Source: Plumapathes pennacea (taxonomy: Eukaryota > Cnidaria > Anthozoa > Antipatharia > Myriopathidae). Taken from it: a stretch of 64,000 bases of DNA. Both the position numbers and the translations under genes were made by a program. Position 1 is the stretch's first letter, and every line of letters begins with the position of its first letter. Shown piece by piece: positions 20,341-32,073 of this stretch. Below the pieces are notes generated by a model that was not told the origin of the DNA, did no database searches, and saw only the letters and a program-made list of their open reading frames with translations. The DNA lies in the NCBI GenBank assembly GCA_964036295.1, contig OZ038464.1, positions 13,874,001 through 13,938,000 of the forward strand, written 5' to 3'.

Positions 20341-21572
20341 GACTTAACCAGGTTTTAACGCACTGATCAAGTCTTTCTGTTGCCATCTTGCGGTCGAGAG
20401 GCCTTTTTGTGCCGCACAATTGGAAGACTTTTGTTGTATTTCGCTGCAAAACGTGACATGCTGGCGTCAGCATCGTTGTCTGGACTCTTATTTACCACGG
20501 TAAATCGACCAATCAGAGAGCGAGAAACTAGCGTGTTGTGGTAAAAATGTTTTTAAACTTTTCACGACCAAACTCAAAATGTGTATTCTCCTAGCTTTTT
20601 AAGTAGAGAATGTGTAGTGTTGTGGCAAGAACTGGATAGTTTAATCAGCTTTCATCTAGTCAAACTATCAATGGCCAAGTTCTCCTTACTGTATGGTGTA
20701 TTTCTGGTGAGAAACTCAAGGAGAAAATTGGAGTTGATCACTCTTGGGGTGATTGGTTTAACGCCATAAAAATAGTGTGAGCTGATGTTTCGAGCGTTAA
20801 ACAAATCCACATGAACCTTGGATTAACACATTGTACATTTTTATCTCCACGCTGACACACACACAAAAAAAACTCTATACTAGTTCTCACAGCATTTCAT
20901 CGTACCCATGTTCAATTCTTCACCGTATCCGAGGGTTTTGAAATTTTGTTCATGTATATATAGCATTTTTTTCCGAATGAAAGCCGAAATTCAGACAAAT
21001 GAAACAAAATATCACCCAATTGAGTATGTGTTTTATTCAAATAGCCGGGGCGGAGCACTGGACGGATTTCTAAAAATGTACCCTGAAGGTGAACGTTTTC
21101 GATGGTAAATAAAGAAGTGATAAGTTGTGCCGCAGTAATGTTGTATTTTGACATATCTGAAATTTTCTTTCCTGAAGCTCCTTTCCTGCTGGCATAGTCG
21201 CAAGAAAGCTGGGCGTTCTAAAGCTGCATAGTGATAACCACGTTAGTTTGGTTGATTTACCGAACAAGCACGTGCATATATATATCTGAGTACCAGTTAC
21301 CGCTGGGCAGGTACCCGCCCGCAGGCACAGGATGTTAACCGTCAATATATTCATTTTTTATCACAATGAACGTAAAGAAAACTAACGTTGCTGAGCTTTG
21401 AAGAAGTTTGGTGGATTTCCGGCCCGAATTCCGCAATATTGTCGGATACAATCCGCAAGTTAAAGAAGCACGTGGATGTTTGGACATCGCAGGTTACTTG
21501 GAACGGTGCGCTAACTCTAACTTCAACCCGGAGCAACGTGCGACGGTTGATTTTTGTCTACAGCAAGAGAGT
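20341..21572. other. Intergenic, CIR1 3' end to GALNT start
   Basis: An AATAAA at 21108-21113 is a possible polyadenylation signal for CIR1, about 770 bp after its stop. The stretch also holds a TTAACCC MITE. In-frame codons continue upstream of the GALNT start to 21408, but I treat them as 5' UTR. No other gene is seen. Confidence 0.5.
20552..20762. mobile_element. TTAACCC MITE family, copy 4
   Basis: Forward copy with decayed ends (TTAAACTTTTCACGACC and GGGGTGATTGGTTTAA). It lies in the presumed 3' UTR of CIR1. Confidence 0.7.
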
Positions 21573-24500
21573 ATGAGGCGGGGCAAACTTCTGATAAAAG
21601 TGTTCGTTTTGACTTCTATTTTCTGGCTTGCCGTCGATTTTCTATTTTTCTTGACCTTTCTAAACAATCAATTTGACTTTTTCGCTTCGGAGCTCAAAAG
21701 TAATCGACCACGTGATAGTTCACACGGTCCAGGGCATGGACGCCTGTCCGCAGGAGTAAATAAACTGCCTGCAGCTGGACATAAATTCAATGTTATAGCG
21801 GGACTCGGCGAAGGAGGAAAAGCGGCCAAACTGCCTGAGAATCTGAAGCTCGAGGCGGAGGAGGCGTTCAACAACCATTCTTTTAATGTGCTTCTCAGCG
21901 ATCATATCTCACTGGATAGGAATCTAAAGGATGTTCGAGGACCCAAGTAAGTACAGCCTATAACTGTTGCTTTATAGGAATACTTCTAGTTGTATTTGAA
22001 AGTCGCTTTTTTTTTAATGCCACCTGCTGAATTTACTAAACAAGTTCAAAGGATTTGTCACTTCGCGCTTTTGTGCCTTGTCTCTTATTGAATTTCAATT
22101 GTACACTCTTTTATAAAAAATTCCACATTCTATTTCTATTTTAGGCAAAAATGCGCACAATTCGGGAATATATGCTAAGGCCCCTGCTTATAAGGAGAAG
22201 AGTTGTCGCGAGATCCAGGGACACTCTGGGCTCGCCAAGTGTTTATACATTTCTTTAAAATCACAGTGAACCATTTGCACGAGGTACCTCTACTCCGCGA
22301 GACAGGTTGTTTCTCATGTGAACTGCTCCTTTAAGTCTACAAAGAAATGTATGAATAGTTGGTGCGCCAGGGGGGGGGGGGGGGGGGGGGGTCAAGTGTG
22401 GTTTCTTATAGGTTAACTTTAAATTCTTTCTCTTGACCTTTTGGCCAACAAACTGCAGATGAACTAAAAACTTGTTCTAACTCGGACCAAACCTTCCCGC
22501 GTTCAAGAGAAAGCGTAGGTTTAACCCTTCCACTCTCGAGAGTGATCAACGTCAATTTTCTACTAGTTTAGTTTTCCACCCGAGATATATACAGTACTTG
22601 GTAGAAGTTGGTTTTGATGCGTTGCTCAGATGAAAGGTGACCAAACTTTAAATTCTCACTACGTCACTCATATATTTCCTTCTTAATAAGTTGATAGATT
22701 TTTTAATGCAGGATTAGCCGTACCCAGGGCCGGGCCCAGATGGCTCGTGGTACATCACATGTACTAACTAATCAATCTGGTTTGTTTCATAGATGCAGAG
22801 AAAAGCACAAACTTTACCCCAAGAAACTGCCCACCACGAGCATCATCATCTGCTTTCATAACGAGGCTTTGTCTGTCCTGCTGCGCACGGTCCATAGCGT
22901 CATCAACCGCACGCCGCCTCACCTGCTCGCTGACGTCATACTCGTGGACGACTTCAGCGCCTACGGTGAGTAATGACGTCACGAAAGGACGAGTTTTTTG
23001 CGCGTGTGTTGTCATCTTTTGTTATTAAAGTGCCAACCCAGAAACCTTTTGGTTTTGGACACAAAGTAGGACACAAAGTAGGCTTTTCACTAAGTTAGAG
23101 CCGGTTTCAGATGAATGTCGAGAGTAATCGTGTGATTGCTTTGGTTTGTTTTATCGAGTTGATATTCCAGAGCACGGCCGGTTGCTCAAAACTTTCCGGA
23201 TAAACTCTTTCTTTCAACTGTTTGGCCAACAAACTACGGAAAGAAGATCAAAGCCCAACTAAAAACCTATACTTTAGCTGAAAAAGTATCGAAGAAGTCG
23301 TGTTGTGAACAAACTTTCTCATTTTTCAGGCCAAAAATTAACGAGGCGTTTTACATGAGGAACCCATTTCCCCGGGGCGTCCATCTTTATTATATGTGTG
23401 AGCCAAGCATATCCTGCCTTGAGTTATTTTTTGAAATGTCCTTAACTAATGGTGGGAACCATCAGCACAGAAGTTAGTTTTAATGTTTGGGCAACACTGT
23501 GGTGTATGGGGACCTAAATTACGTTGTGGTTACTTGAAAACAGTGGTACGTCCCCACGGAAAATTGCGGAGACAGAATTTCCAGGAAAAAAAGGGTTGGC
23601 CCATAATGCTATGGGAAAATAGACGCTCGGGCTATGGGCGACCAATCAACCAAACAACTCAAAGGGTAATTTTGAAAACATGTTTTGTCATTAGAAATCC
23701 TGAAGACGCCACTCGACGAACACGTTAAACAGTTTGACAAGGTAAAAGTTCTGCGCATGCCCAAACGTGAGGGCCTGGTGCGATCGCGACTTCGCGGGGC
23801 CGAGGTGTCCCGGGGTGATGTACTGACGTTTCTGGACTCTCACTGTGAGGCGACAAAGGGTTGGATTGAACCTCTTTTGGCGCGAATTGCCGCCAGCCCC
23901 AAGAACGTCGTGTGCCCGGTGATCGAGGTGATAGGCGCCGATGATTTTAGTTACCAGGCTTCTGACGTCATCTATGAGCGCGGTGGGTTTTCATGGGATC
24001 TATTCTTCACTTGGAAAGCAATTCCCGAAGAAGAGAAAAAACGACGAAAGGACGAGACAGATTTTATCAGGTAAGCTTGTCCACTCTGTGTTGATTACGC
24101 GTTCTTATGTTTAAAACAGTCCCGTGAGCATTCACGGCATTTGCTAGACGTCAGTCCACCATTGGTGACCTCCTAACGTCTGTTCTAAACACTCGCCAGA
24201 GTCTTGACTGGCTTACGACTTGCACGTGGAGTATTGCTCCATTCCTGATTGGTTCGTTATTTTTACAGGAGTCCCACCATGGCTGGAGGTCTGTTTTCCA
24301 TGGACAAAAAGTACTTTTACGAGTTGGGCTCCTATGACAAGGAAATGGACATATGGGGTGGAGAGAATCTGGAGTTGTCATTCAGGGTAAGCGAGCGCCC
24401 TCAATCACGAACATGTGCTGCAGCGGTTTGTTCTTTTTAAAGTGTCTTTAGAGTATAACGAAGAGCTTCTTGTAATTCCACAAAAAGTTGAAACCTGCAG

Positions 24501-27500
24501 TTGTGACCACTCAAACGGAAGCTCTCAATGAGTACATTCTATAACAGCAACCTAGAGGTGTGACTACTCAAATGAAAGCTTTCAATGAGTACATTCCAAC
24601 AGTACTTACAACTCTTGAAATGTGAAATAAAAACCTAAGGCCTGCGTTTCAAACGTCTCACATGAGTCGAATTACAACTTAGATTGGCTGAAACAATAGC
24701 TTTTGTTAATTTGCATTGAATCAGACTCATGTGAAGTTCGACGTTTGAAACATGCCTAAGGTGTAGCAACTCGAGCGAAAGCTCTTGATGTACACAGTTG
24801 TTGTTGAGAAGAATTTATAAAGTGTGTTTTCAAGTTGGATAGCTCAGCGAAGCATGGCCGGTGAACGAGAAAGAGACGAGTGAAGTGGTATATACACTTT
24901 GCTGTAAGCTGCTTTATCTTCACTTTATATGTCTAGATCTGGATGTGCGGAGGTCAACTGGAAATCGTTCCCTGTTCACGTGTCGGTCACGTGTTCCGGA
25001 AGTACAGTTCTCCTTACAAGTTTCCCAACGGAACGACGCAGACACTCGCGAAGAACTTCAACCGACTCGCAGAGGTGTGGCTCGACGAGTTCAAGGAAAT
25101 TTACTATCGGAAGAAAAGCGACGAGGAGAAAAACGTTGATATAGGAGACATCAGTGAACGAGTGGCGCTGCGCAAGAGACTGGGCTGCAAAAACTTCAAA
25201 TGGTATTTGGAGAATATCTTCCCAGACATGGCTTCAGTAGACCCCAATCCCCCTGCGCAAGGCGAGGTTAGTAGTACCCAGAGTACTTGGCTGGAAGATA
25301 TTGAGCAAATGCCAGCCAGGTGGTGCAAAATTCACAATAACAAGTAAATTATTTTGGTATTTGCTTCTTGTTATCCTAATCGAAGATGAAATCCTCCCTA
25401 ATTTTAACCCTTTCGTTCCCAAGTGTGATCAACTTCTACATTCCTCTCCAATATCTCACCAAAGAATATGAGTATGATACAGTATGGAGAATTTACCACT
25501 TGACATTGTACTCAGATGAAAGCTGATTTAGCTCTCAATTCTCACTACTACACTCCTATGTTTTCTTTTAAAAGGGTTGGGAAAATCTGTTTTTTGAGCT
25601 TGGGTGTGAAAAAGATAAGCAAACTAACTGATAAAGTTTTGTTGCAGATCCGTAACATCAAGACTGGCTTGTGTGTGGACACTTTGGGGGACAAAGGTCA
25701 GCGAATAGAAAGTGTTGGTCTCTACACCTGTCACGGCATGGGTGGTAACCAGGTAACGCTCGCATGTTGTATTGTGGGTAAAGTTTTTAAATTGATGCGC
25801 AAGGACAGGTTGCCGACTTTGTGTTGCAGCGAGCATCGAGACTTGAATTAAGCGGCCCTCTCCTCTATTTAAAGGGGTACTTTGACCAAAATCGGACCAT
25901 CACTTAAATTCAATTAAAAACAGCCAGTAACAATCTTTAGCACACCACTAACAATCCTACCAAACCGTTTGTCGAAATTATTTTTGGAAGTGCCACTTTT
26001 TGACCTCTGTTTTTCTTGAGCCGTGAATAAATCGATAATTCCGAGTGAGGATTGGAGAGACCGGCGTGACGTCATCTTACCAACGCAAAGTATCACAACA
26101 ATAAGGGAAGTATGAAGTTTTGCAGAAGAGCGCGTGTAACTCTTGATTGAAATCGAAGTAGAATTTGGAATTTTCAAACAAAACTGCACAACATGCCAGG
26201 TAGGTGTGTAGTGTAGGGCTGCGACAGCAAGTCCAACCCGAAAGAGGGCATTTCCCTTCACATTTCGCTCAATAATAAAGCGCTGTGCGCGATGTGGAAG
26301 AACGGTTTGTGCTACTTCATCGCAAGAACTTCAATCCTGGTTATCGCTTCTCTGTCTGCTCGAAGCATTTTGAAGAGAGCTGTTTTTCAAGGCTCCACCA
26401 AGAAGGTTTTCTCCAGCAGACTGATTCCAGGATCAGTCCCCACAATTTGGAGAGCAACTAAAGATCGAGGCGAAAGTGCAAGAGATCGTCGTAAGTCTTG
26501 ACGAGGGAATTTTTTCGAAGTTTGAGCAGTTTAAGAGTCCCACAATTTGCAAACTGTCATCAAACTGCTTTCTTAGATGTTTCGTTTAGCAGAAATTGCA
26601 AGAACTGAACTTTCGTTTTCATCGCACATCGCACGCTGTGGCGGCGTGACTACTTGTTATGAGTCCATTCGAGTAAATTTGAAGCATTTTTCGGACTGAT
26701 GCAACTAAAAGCCATACTATTACAAGCGTTAGTGAATACAAAAAGGCGGTGTTTCAGTGTGATTGTTGTAGCTTAATAAAACGGTCAAGTTAGCTAGACG
26801 GCGGCTTTTCATATAGACACAACGCCGGGCGGAATCACACAACAGTCGGTATGTCAAATCAACGTAATTGTATTTATTCAAAATAGTGGCACTGTATACG
26901 ATATATGAATTTCACTTTACATTAAAACCCATGCATTTACTAGATCCTTCAATAATTTGATAGAATCAAAAAGTTCATGTTGATTTTGCAGTAATTTGAG
27001 CGCTACCGTCTTCGTAAATTTCCGAGTTCTCAAGCGTGATACATTAATAATGGTCTTACCACGTTCCAAAATTTACTTCTCGGCTGAATCTTTTCTTGAA
27101 TTCGGCTTCTTGTTCTTCTTCGACTGTGACTTGCTCGACGCACACCGCTAGTTCTTCTTCCGTGGCAACTGGTTCAAAGACTGTCGTCGTACGCAAACGT
27201 ACTGCCTTCAACACTTGAATATACATGTGAAACATCTAATAATGACTCGTGAGTCGATAAAATAGAAGAATTCGAAGAAATTATCAATGAAAGTTCGCTC
27301 TCACTCGAAGACATTTGCAAAGAAATGTGTGTGAAGTCCGCGTCTCGCTGGTAAGATGACGTCAGAGTGGTAAACCGCTGGCCCGAAATATTTATTCACG
27401 GCCAACATGGCGGACAGGCGTTTTAGCCTCCTTTGAATTAATATATCTCGGGAGTCTTACATCTGAAAAAAACGTTTTTGGGACATTTTGCTATTCATAC

Positions 27501-29535
27501 CATACACTTTCATTTAAAGTGGTTAAAATAGTATTTCAAAGGGGGCCGATTTTGGTCATAGTACCCCTTTAACGGTCACTTGTCAAAGTTCCAAACATAT
27601 TCTTAATAATTTACTGTAGATTGCTCCTCTATAAAACGGCTACCTCTATTAGGCGGTCGCGGCCACTTACAAGCGGTCCCAATTGGCGTTTCGTATCGGT
27701 ATATTTTTTAAGTTTTAAACGGCCGGTATAAAATATCTTTTGCACAATATTCACCCGGAGGTAACCTGGACTAAAACCTGAGCTAAATTAGAGACCGTTG
27801 AACATATAGTTGCCGTCAGTATTCAGTCTTAACACATGTCACCATAATCCTTACTCAATTTTACATGTAGTCAAAGCTTGGCCACATCCATGGCCCATTG
27901 TTGTTGTGTCTTTATTAACGGCCTGGCTATTTAATGCGAGTTTGACTGTAAATGGAGGAAGGTTGTCCCAAGTGACTTGGGTTTGTTCTTCGGGAGACTG
28001 GGAAGAATCTAAAAATCTCGGAAATGGACTTGAAACGTAAACGTATTAAAGTGTATTTCCAACGCATGCATCTTGTACCCCTTCCCTTAATGCTACCACA
28101 CCTCTCCAAATTGATCAAGTGTGAATTAATTTAGGAGACGTTTCTGACCCCTCCCCTCTTCGTCCCAGTTTTTCACGTTGACAAAGAGCAGCGAAATTCA
28201 GTTTGAGGACGACAAGTGTCTGGACGCGCCCAACGGTGACTCCGGTAGTAAAGTGGAAATGATCAACTGTCACGGACTGAAAGGCAACCAGGAGTGGAGA
28301 CACGTCAAGGAGAAGGTCAGTCAAGTTCAAAATGCAGACTCTCTCTCTCTCAGTCTTTTAAGACGAAAAATGCATAAGTGATGTGGTGAAAAGTGATGGT
28401 TTAATCAGCTTTCAACTAACAAGCTATCAAAAGCCAAGTTCTCCATTCTGTATGATTTATCTTCGGTGAGAAACTGACAGAGAAAATTGAAGGTGATCAC
28501 TCTTTGGAAGTGAAAGGGAAATACATAAAGTCCACTCAACAACAGTGAGAACACTGCTATTAAGCCCTGGTGAAATAGATTCCTAAGTCTACCCCCTAGC
28601 GTTTAACTTGAGTATCGTTGGAGTGTCTCCGGTTGACTTTTTGGTCGAGGCCAAATTTGCACGCAAGGAGACTCAACTCTTTCACCCGTTTGAGCCGCCC
28701 ATTGCAAATTCATGCGCAAGTTGTGATTTCCCGACAAACTCATTGGATTGACTGTGATACGCAAGGTATTTGCTCGCTGTAGCTGCTTTAGAGAGGTACC
28801 CAGTTAGAACTAAAGCAGTGTTAGCGTAATCGTGCTGTGAACACTGAACTTTGATGTGTAACAGCGTGAAATAATAGGCAATTGATTTGCTTTACAAGAA
28901 ATGTCTAATGCTTTGCTATAAAACACGAAAAGCGTCGAAAACAATGAACCTCTCCTTTTTTGTAGTTGAGGGAAATCTTTATCCCATACACCAAAAAGTA
29001 AAGTAAAAGTGATCACCAATTATCTTAGAGCGGTTTTTGGATGACTCGAGAGTAATTGCTGTGGTTTTGCGTTTGCTACGATGTTGGATTGGCCTAAACA
29101 AGTTTTCCAGCATTCTTGGCCAATCAGGAACAAACGGCAAAACACGATGTACGTTTTTCTCATGCAAACAAGCAAGTAGCGATGACGTTTCCTCGCACTG
29201 CTGATTGGCCCTTCAAAGTAAAACCAAAAGAAAATTACTTTGGCTTCTGATTGGTTGAGTGTTTTTGACAGCCTTTGTGATTGGCTGTGTGGCTACTTTG
29301 GTTTTAGTTTTCAGCAGTCATCCATAAATCGCACCAATCATTCCCACTGTTCATGACTTTATAGGGCACTATAGTTCACGTCTGGACCAACATGTGTCTG
29401 GACATCTCCGCGGACAGAGAGTACACTGTGATAAATAGGTGCGATGGGCGAGACACCCAGCAATGGAGATTCTCAAGATATAAAGTTAAGAACGCGAAAG
29501 CACTGAAGAGAAGACAAAAGGTGACGAGAAGGTAG
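21573..29535 (+). CDS. GALNT: Polypeptide N-acetylgalactosaminyltransferase (eight exons, 597 residues)
   Basis: GALNTs are Golgi type II membrane enzymes (GT27) that start mucin-type O-glycans by adding GalNAc to Ser/Thr. Exons: 21573-21946, 22793-22965, 23695-24070, 24269-24386, 24937-25266, 25648-25752, 28169-28315, 29365-29535. All are GT-AG and in phase, totalling 598 codons. A signal anchor lies at about residues 9-30. The GT-A domain has [24 protein letters not shown], the metal-binding DSH (230-232), [17 protein letters not shown] (337-343) and VGHVFRK (H365). The C-terminal ricin-type lectin spans about 458-585, with LCVD, CLDAPNG and CLDISA repeats and the QEW and QQW motifs. ATG 21573 is chosen because it puts a short basic tail before the anchor; an upstream in-frame ATG at 21408 would add 55 residues unlike the family. 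I cannot assign the isoform. All catalytic motifs are present. Confidence 0.95.
22521..22710. mobile_element. TTAACCC MITE family, copy 5
   Basis: Reverse copy in GALNT intron 1 with a clear left end, TTAACCCTTCCACTC, and a truncated right end. A run of about 21 G at 22371-22391 lies just upstream. Confidence 0.65.
23098..23170. mobile_element. CCAAT-rich MITE family, partial copy
   Basis: Only the left part is recognisable (GAGCCGGTTTCAGATGAATG, then GAGAGTAATCGTGTGATTGC), in GALNT intron 2. Confidence 0.55.
24503..24790. repeat. About 58-bp direct repeats in GALNT intron 4
   Basis: Two adjacent units near 24503 and 24561 share ACTCAAAYGRAAGCTYTCAA and TGAGTACATTC. A weaker third unit (GCAACTCGAGCGAAAGCTC) begins near 24765, just past the MITE that separates it. 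Confidence 0.55.
24640..24756. mobile_element. Short palindromic MITE, TAA-flanked
   Basis: The left end GGCCTGCGTTTCAAACGTC and right end GACGTTTGAAACATGCC are inverted repeats, with CATGAGTC also paired inside. TAA lies just outside on both sides. It is about 117 bp and resembles PIF/Harbinger MITEs by duplication size. It lies in GALNT intron 4. Confidence 0.7.
25404..25612. mobile_element. TTAACCC MITE family, copy 6
   Basis: Reverse copy in GALNT intron 5; the left end TTAACCCTTTCGTTCCC is clear and the right end is decayed. Confidence 0.7.
25873..27568. mobile_element. Kolobok-like DNA transposon, defective
   Basis: A 1696-bp element with ends AGGGGTACTTTGACCAAAAT and, inverted, AGGGGTACTATGACCAAAAT, continuing to CGG. 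TTAA flanks both sides (25869-25872 and 27569-27572). It carries a broken THAP domain on the plus strand near its left end. TTAA duplications together with a THAP-bearing transposase are the recognised signature of the Kolobok superfamily. A minus-strand stretch at about 27059-27175 ([12 protein letters not shown], then [14 protein letters not shown] before a GT) looks like a second coding exon, but I cannot name it. No transposase core was found. Confidence 0.75.
26193..26497 (+). pseudogene. THAP domain pseudogene in the Kolobok-like element
   Basis: THAP domains are C2CH zinc-binding DNA-binding modules of about 90 residues. Reading from the ATG at 26193 gives MPGRCVV, a TAG at 26214-26216, then [15 protein letters not shown]. 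The next part ([20 protein letters not shown]) is in another frame, and the end box [11 protein letters not shown] in a third reading position. All THAP landmarks are present (C-x4-C, CSKH, PTI), but at least two frameshifts and one stop disable it. A donor-like GTAAGT follows at 26490. Confidence 0.8.
28323..28512. mobile_element. TTAACCC MITE family, copy 7
   Basis: Forward copy starting only 7 bp after the donor of GALNT exon 7, with right end CACTCTTTGGAAGTGAAAGG. Confidence 0.7.
29027..29331. mobile_element. CCAAT-rich MITE family, best copy
   Basis: Starts AGAGCGGTTTTTGGATGACT and ends in the inverted form GCAGTCATCCATAAATCGC. It contains at least five ATTGG/CCAAT cores. It ends about 33 bp before the acceptor of the last GALNT exon, in the region that should hold the branch site and pyrimidine tract. 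Confidence 0.75.
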
Positions 29536-29993
29536 TTACACTCAAACAGTGACGTCACTTAAACTCAGAGAAGGAGATCAGCAAGAAGCCAGCAAGCGTG
29601 TCAAGCCAGTACGACACCATCTTGCCGCTGGTTGTTGGGTGCTGATGACTCGTGCCGACGAACTAAGAAGCCAACAGATGCATCTTAGCACCTGCTGTAC
29701 TTTCAAGACGTTTATAACCCTGGAGAACGGGTTTGACCAAGACCGACTACGAGATTCGAAAGCCTGGAGACCAGAGTCCTTAGCTAAAGGAGCTGAGCAA
29801 CCGCTCACAATAGGGGTGCGGTTAGAACGGAGGCCAGAAAAGACCTGCCACGAAAAACCCCGAGGAAAAAAAACGTGACAGGAAATCTGGGTAGGAGCCA
29901 AGGCTCGATCTCCAGAAATTAGTAGCCCATCCTACGAAGACTTTACATAAAAGAACCGTTCTGTTCTACTGAAGCTAGAAAAAAAGATATACA

Positions 29994-29999
29994 AATAAA
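29994..29999 (+). terminator. Likely GALNT polyadenylation signal
   Basis: AATAAA about 460 bp after the GALNT stop codon, within an A-rich stretch. The 109-codon frame between the stop and this site is taken as 3' UTR. Confidence 0.55.
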
Positions 30000-30003
30000 A
30001 TCT

Positions 30004-32073
30004 TGAAGGCGCTACCTGAACGCGGTCGGTTCGTAGGCCTAGATGACAGCCACGTTCTATACTCTCCTATATCCCTACGTACTACCCATAATACTCCGGC
30101 CTGGGACCCAGGCCATGCACGTTGTGTCTCGTGCCGCCAAAGTATTTATTTCAACCTTATTCGCAGACTCATTGGTGAGAAATTACATTTTATTAGCAAC
30201 AGTATATCTATAGAGTAAATGCGCATGTGCGTTCTAGTCCCAACCCTCCAGGTTGTATCTTGGGCCAGACCTCTTAGTTGCCACGTCTAAATTTGGAGAA
30301 CAGTTGAATTGTATTCAGAGATCGTACCAGAAATCAAAGAGTGAAAAACGGTAAGTTAAATGTGTATACATTTATGTCACGATCGAGTTTAGAAACTGCC
30401 ATCTTTGCTTACGCAACGTTACTGGTACACTTCATTGCTGCATTGCAACAAGAAGAAATTTTGACGGAAGAATGATCAGATGTTTACATGTTTTAAAACA
30501 AACCTACAAGATTCTAAATCACGATTAGCGCAAGCTTGAAAAATAATACTGATAGGGCAAATGGCAACCGTCAGGAAAGCTGTAACTGGATCACAACGTC
30601 AACGCGCCTCGACCGGTTTTATAATTATCACAGAATGTTTACAGCGCTAGCGCTTTCAAAATTCGTAAGTGAGTGAACAGTCTCTATTCGCGTCTTAAGA
30701 GTGCCGTAAGAACTAGGTTAGATACAAATAAATGTAGTTTATAAATCTGCTTCAGTCTTGCAAATCATTCGTACTTACTTCCTCCTAAACCATCGGATAC
30801 AGTGTAATTTACTTAAAGAAACAGTATCAGCCAACTCATCGCTATCGAGCTCGCATGCGGCTCGACTTTACAACAAGTCAATTTGTCAGACGTTTATCTG
30901 TTTTTCAGGGTTTAGTTTGCCCCGGAGGTGGGGCATTTCACACTAAATTCAGCCTTAAGCCGGGGCATTTGAGCAGTCGTTTTAGCCCGAGGGTGGGGAA
31001 TTTAATTATCGGAGAATTGGAAAGTTTAAATGCCCGGGGGGTTGTCTGAGTGAACAATCTATTCACGTCGTAGGAGTGCCGTAAGGACTAGGTTAGATAC
31101 ACACTTCTTATTGACCGAGCGTGATGTCTGTACGGAGAAAATATCGCCCGAGGTTTTGACCATACAGACCGAGCCGCTTCGGCGAGTCTGCTCGTAGCCC
31201 CGCAAATAACCTGAGTTTCAGGCTTTTTTCTGGGGAGATGTGGTAATAGGGACGAGAGAAGAGAGGAAGAAAGCGTAATTTTCGTTTCTCTCCTCCCTCT
31301 GAGTATATTAGGGCGAAAGAAAAATTAGCCGAAAAATTAACCTGATACTCAGGTTACTCCGCGGAATATTGAAGTTTCTTCAATATTTCCTAATACTAAT
31401 ACTATTACTATTACTACCACTACTCCAGTATAACTATTACTACACTATCACTACTACTAAGCTACAACCATTACTATCAATATTATCGCACCTATTACAC
31501 TTTTTCTTCCACTCTTCTACTAGCTAGTGATTGATTACTGTAGTATTACAACTATCAGAACTGCTTTTGGTAAGTCAGTTCACATCCGACAATCGACAAC
31601 CAATCAAATTTGTAAGTTCAATCGAATAAAATGTGAGTTTTTTCAAAGTATCCAAAGCATACACTAACGCTCCTTTGGCCGGCATAGTCATCGACACGGA
31701 TAAATGTTGTCTGAACAATATGCTTCAGTGAGATTTTTTTCCCCGGTTTTTAGGCACTGGCCGGCCCGACTTCATCTGAGAACTCGTTTTACTTACAAAC
31801 CTGAACTGATGCTGGTATAACTATTACCACCCTCGCTGTCAAATGCTAGTAAAATCTGTTAAATCCTATGAAATTATGAATATATTTGTACAAAAGAAAC
31901 GTAGTTTTACTTTGAACAAGCCTGAGTTAAATCATGAATATATATTATGCATAACCGGCTTTCTGCCGGTGCATGGTGACTTCTAGCTATGATGTAATTG
32001 ATGCAGAAAGTTCCTTTTTGCAAAATCATTGATACAGATCTTGAAAGAAAGAACTTACGACATGACTAATACC
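30004..32073. other. Intergenic between the convergent GALNT and KH genes
   Basis: No gene is seen. A roughly 60-bp direct repeat (GAGTGAACA...GTGCCGTAAG...ACTAGGTTAGATAC) at 30671-30724 and 31048-31101 flanks a segment with CCCCGG/GGGGCATTT motifs like those at 42960-43080. A degenerate ACT/TAC-rich stretch is at 31393-31500. Confidence 0.5.

Noticed and set aside
19847..20473. 208-codon minus-strand frame
   Set aside because: Antisense shadow of the CIR1 Arg/Ser/Lys-rich last exon, whose codon bias leaves the reverse frame open.
21408..21572. 55-residue N-terminal extension of GALNT
   Set aside because: It would put a long unrelated tail before the signal anchor; family members start a few residues before it.
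26292..26501. 69-codon frame as a separate small gene
   Set aside because: It is one of the shifted frames of the broken THAP domain.
29549..29878. 109-codon plus-strand frame after the GALNT stop
   Set aside because: No domain or family resemblance; position and a downstream AATAAA make it 3' UTR.
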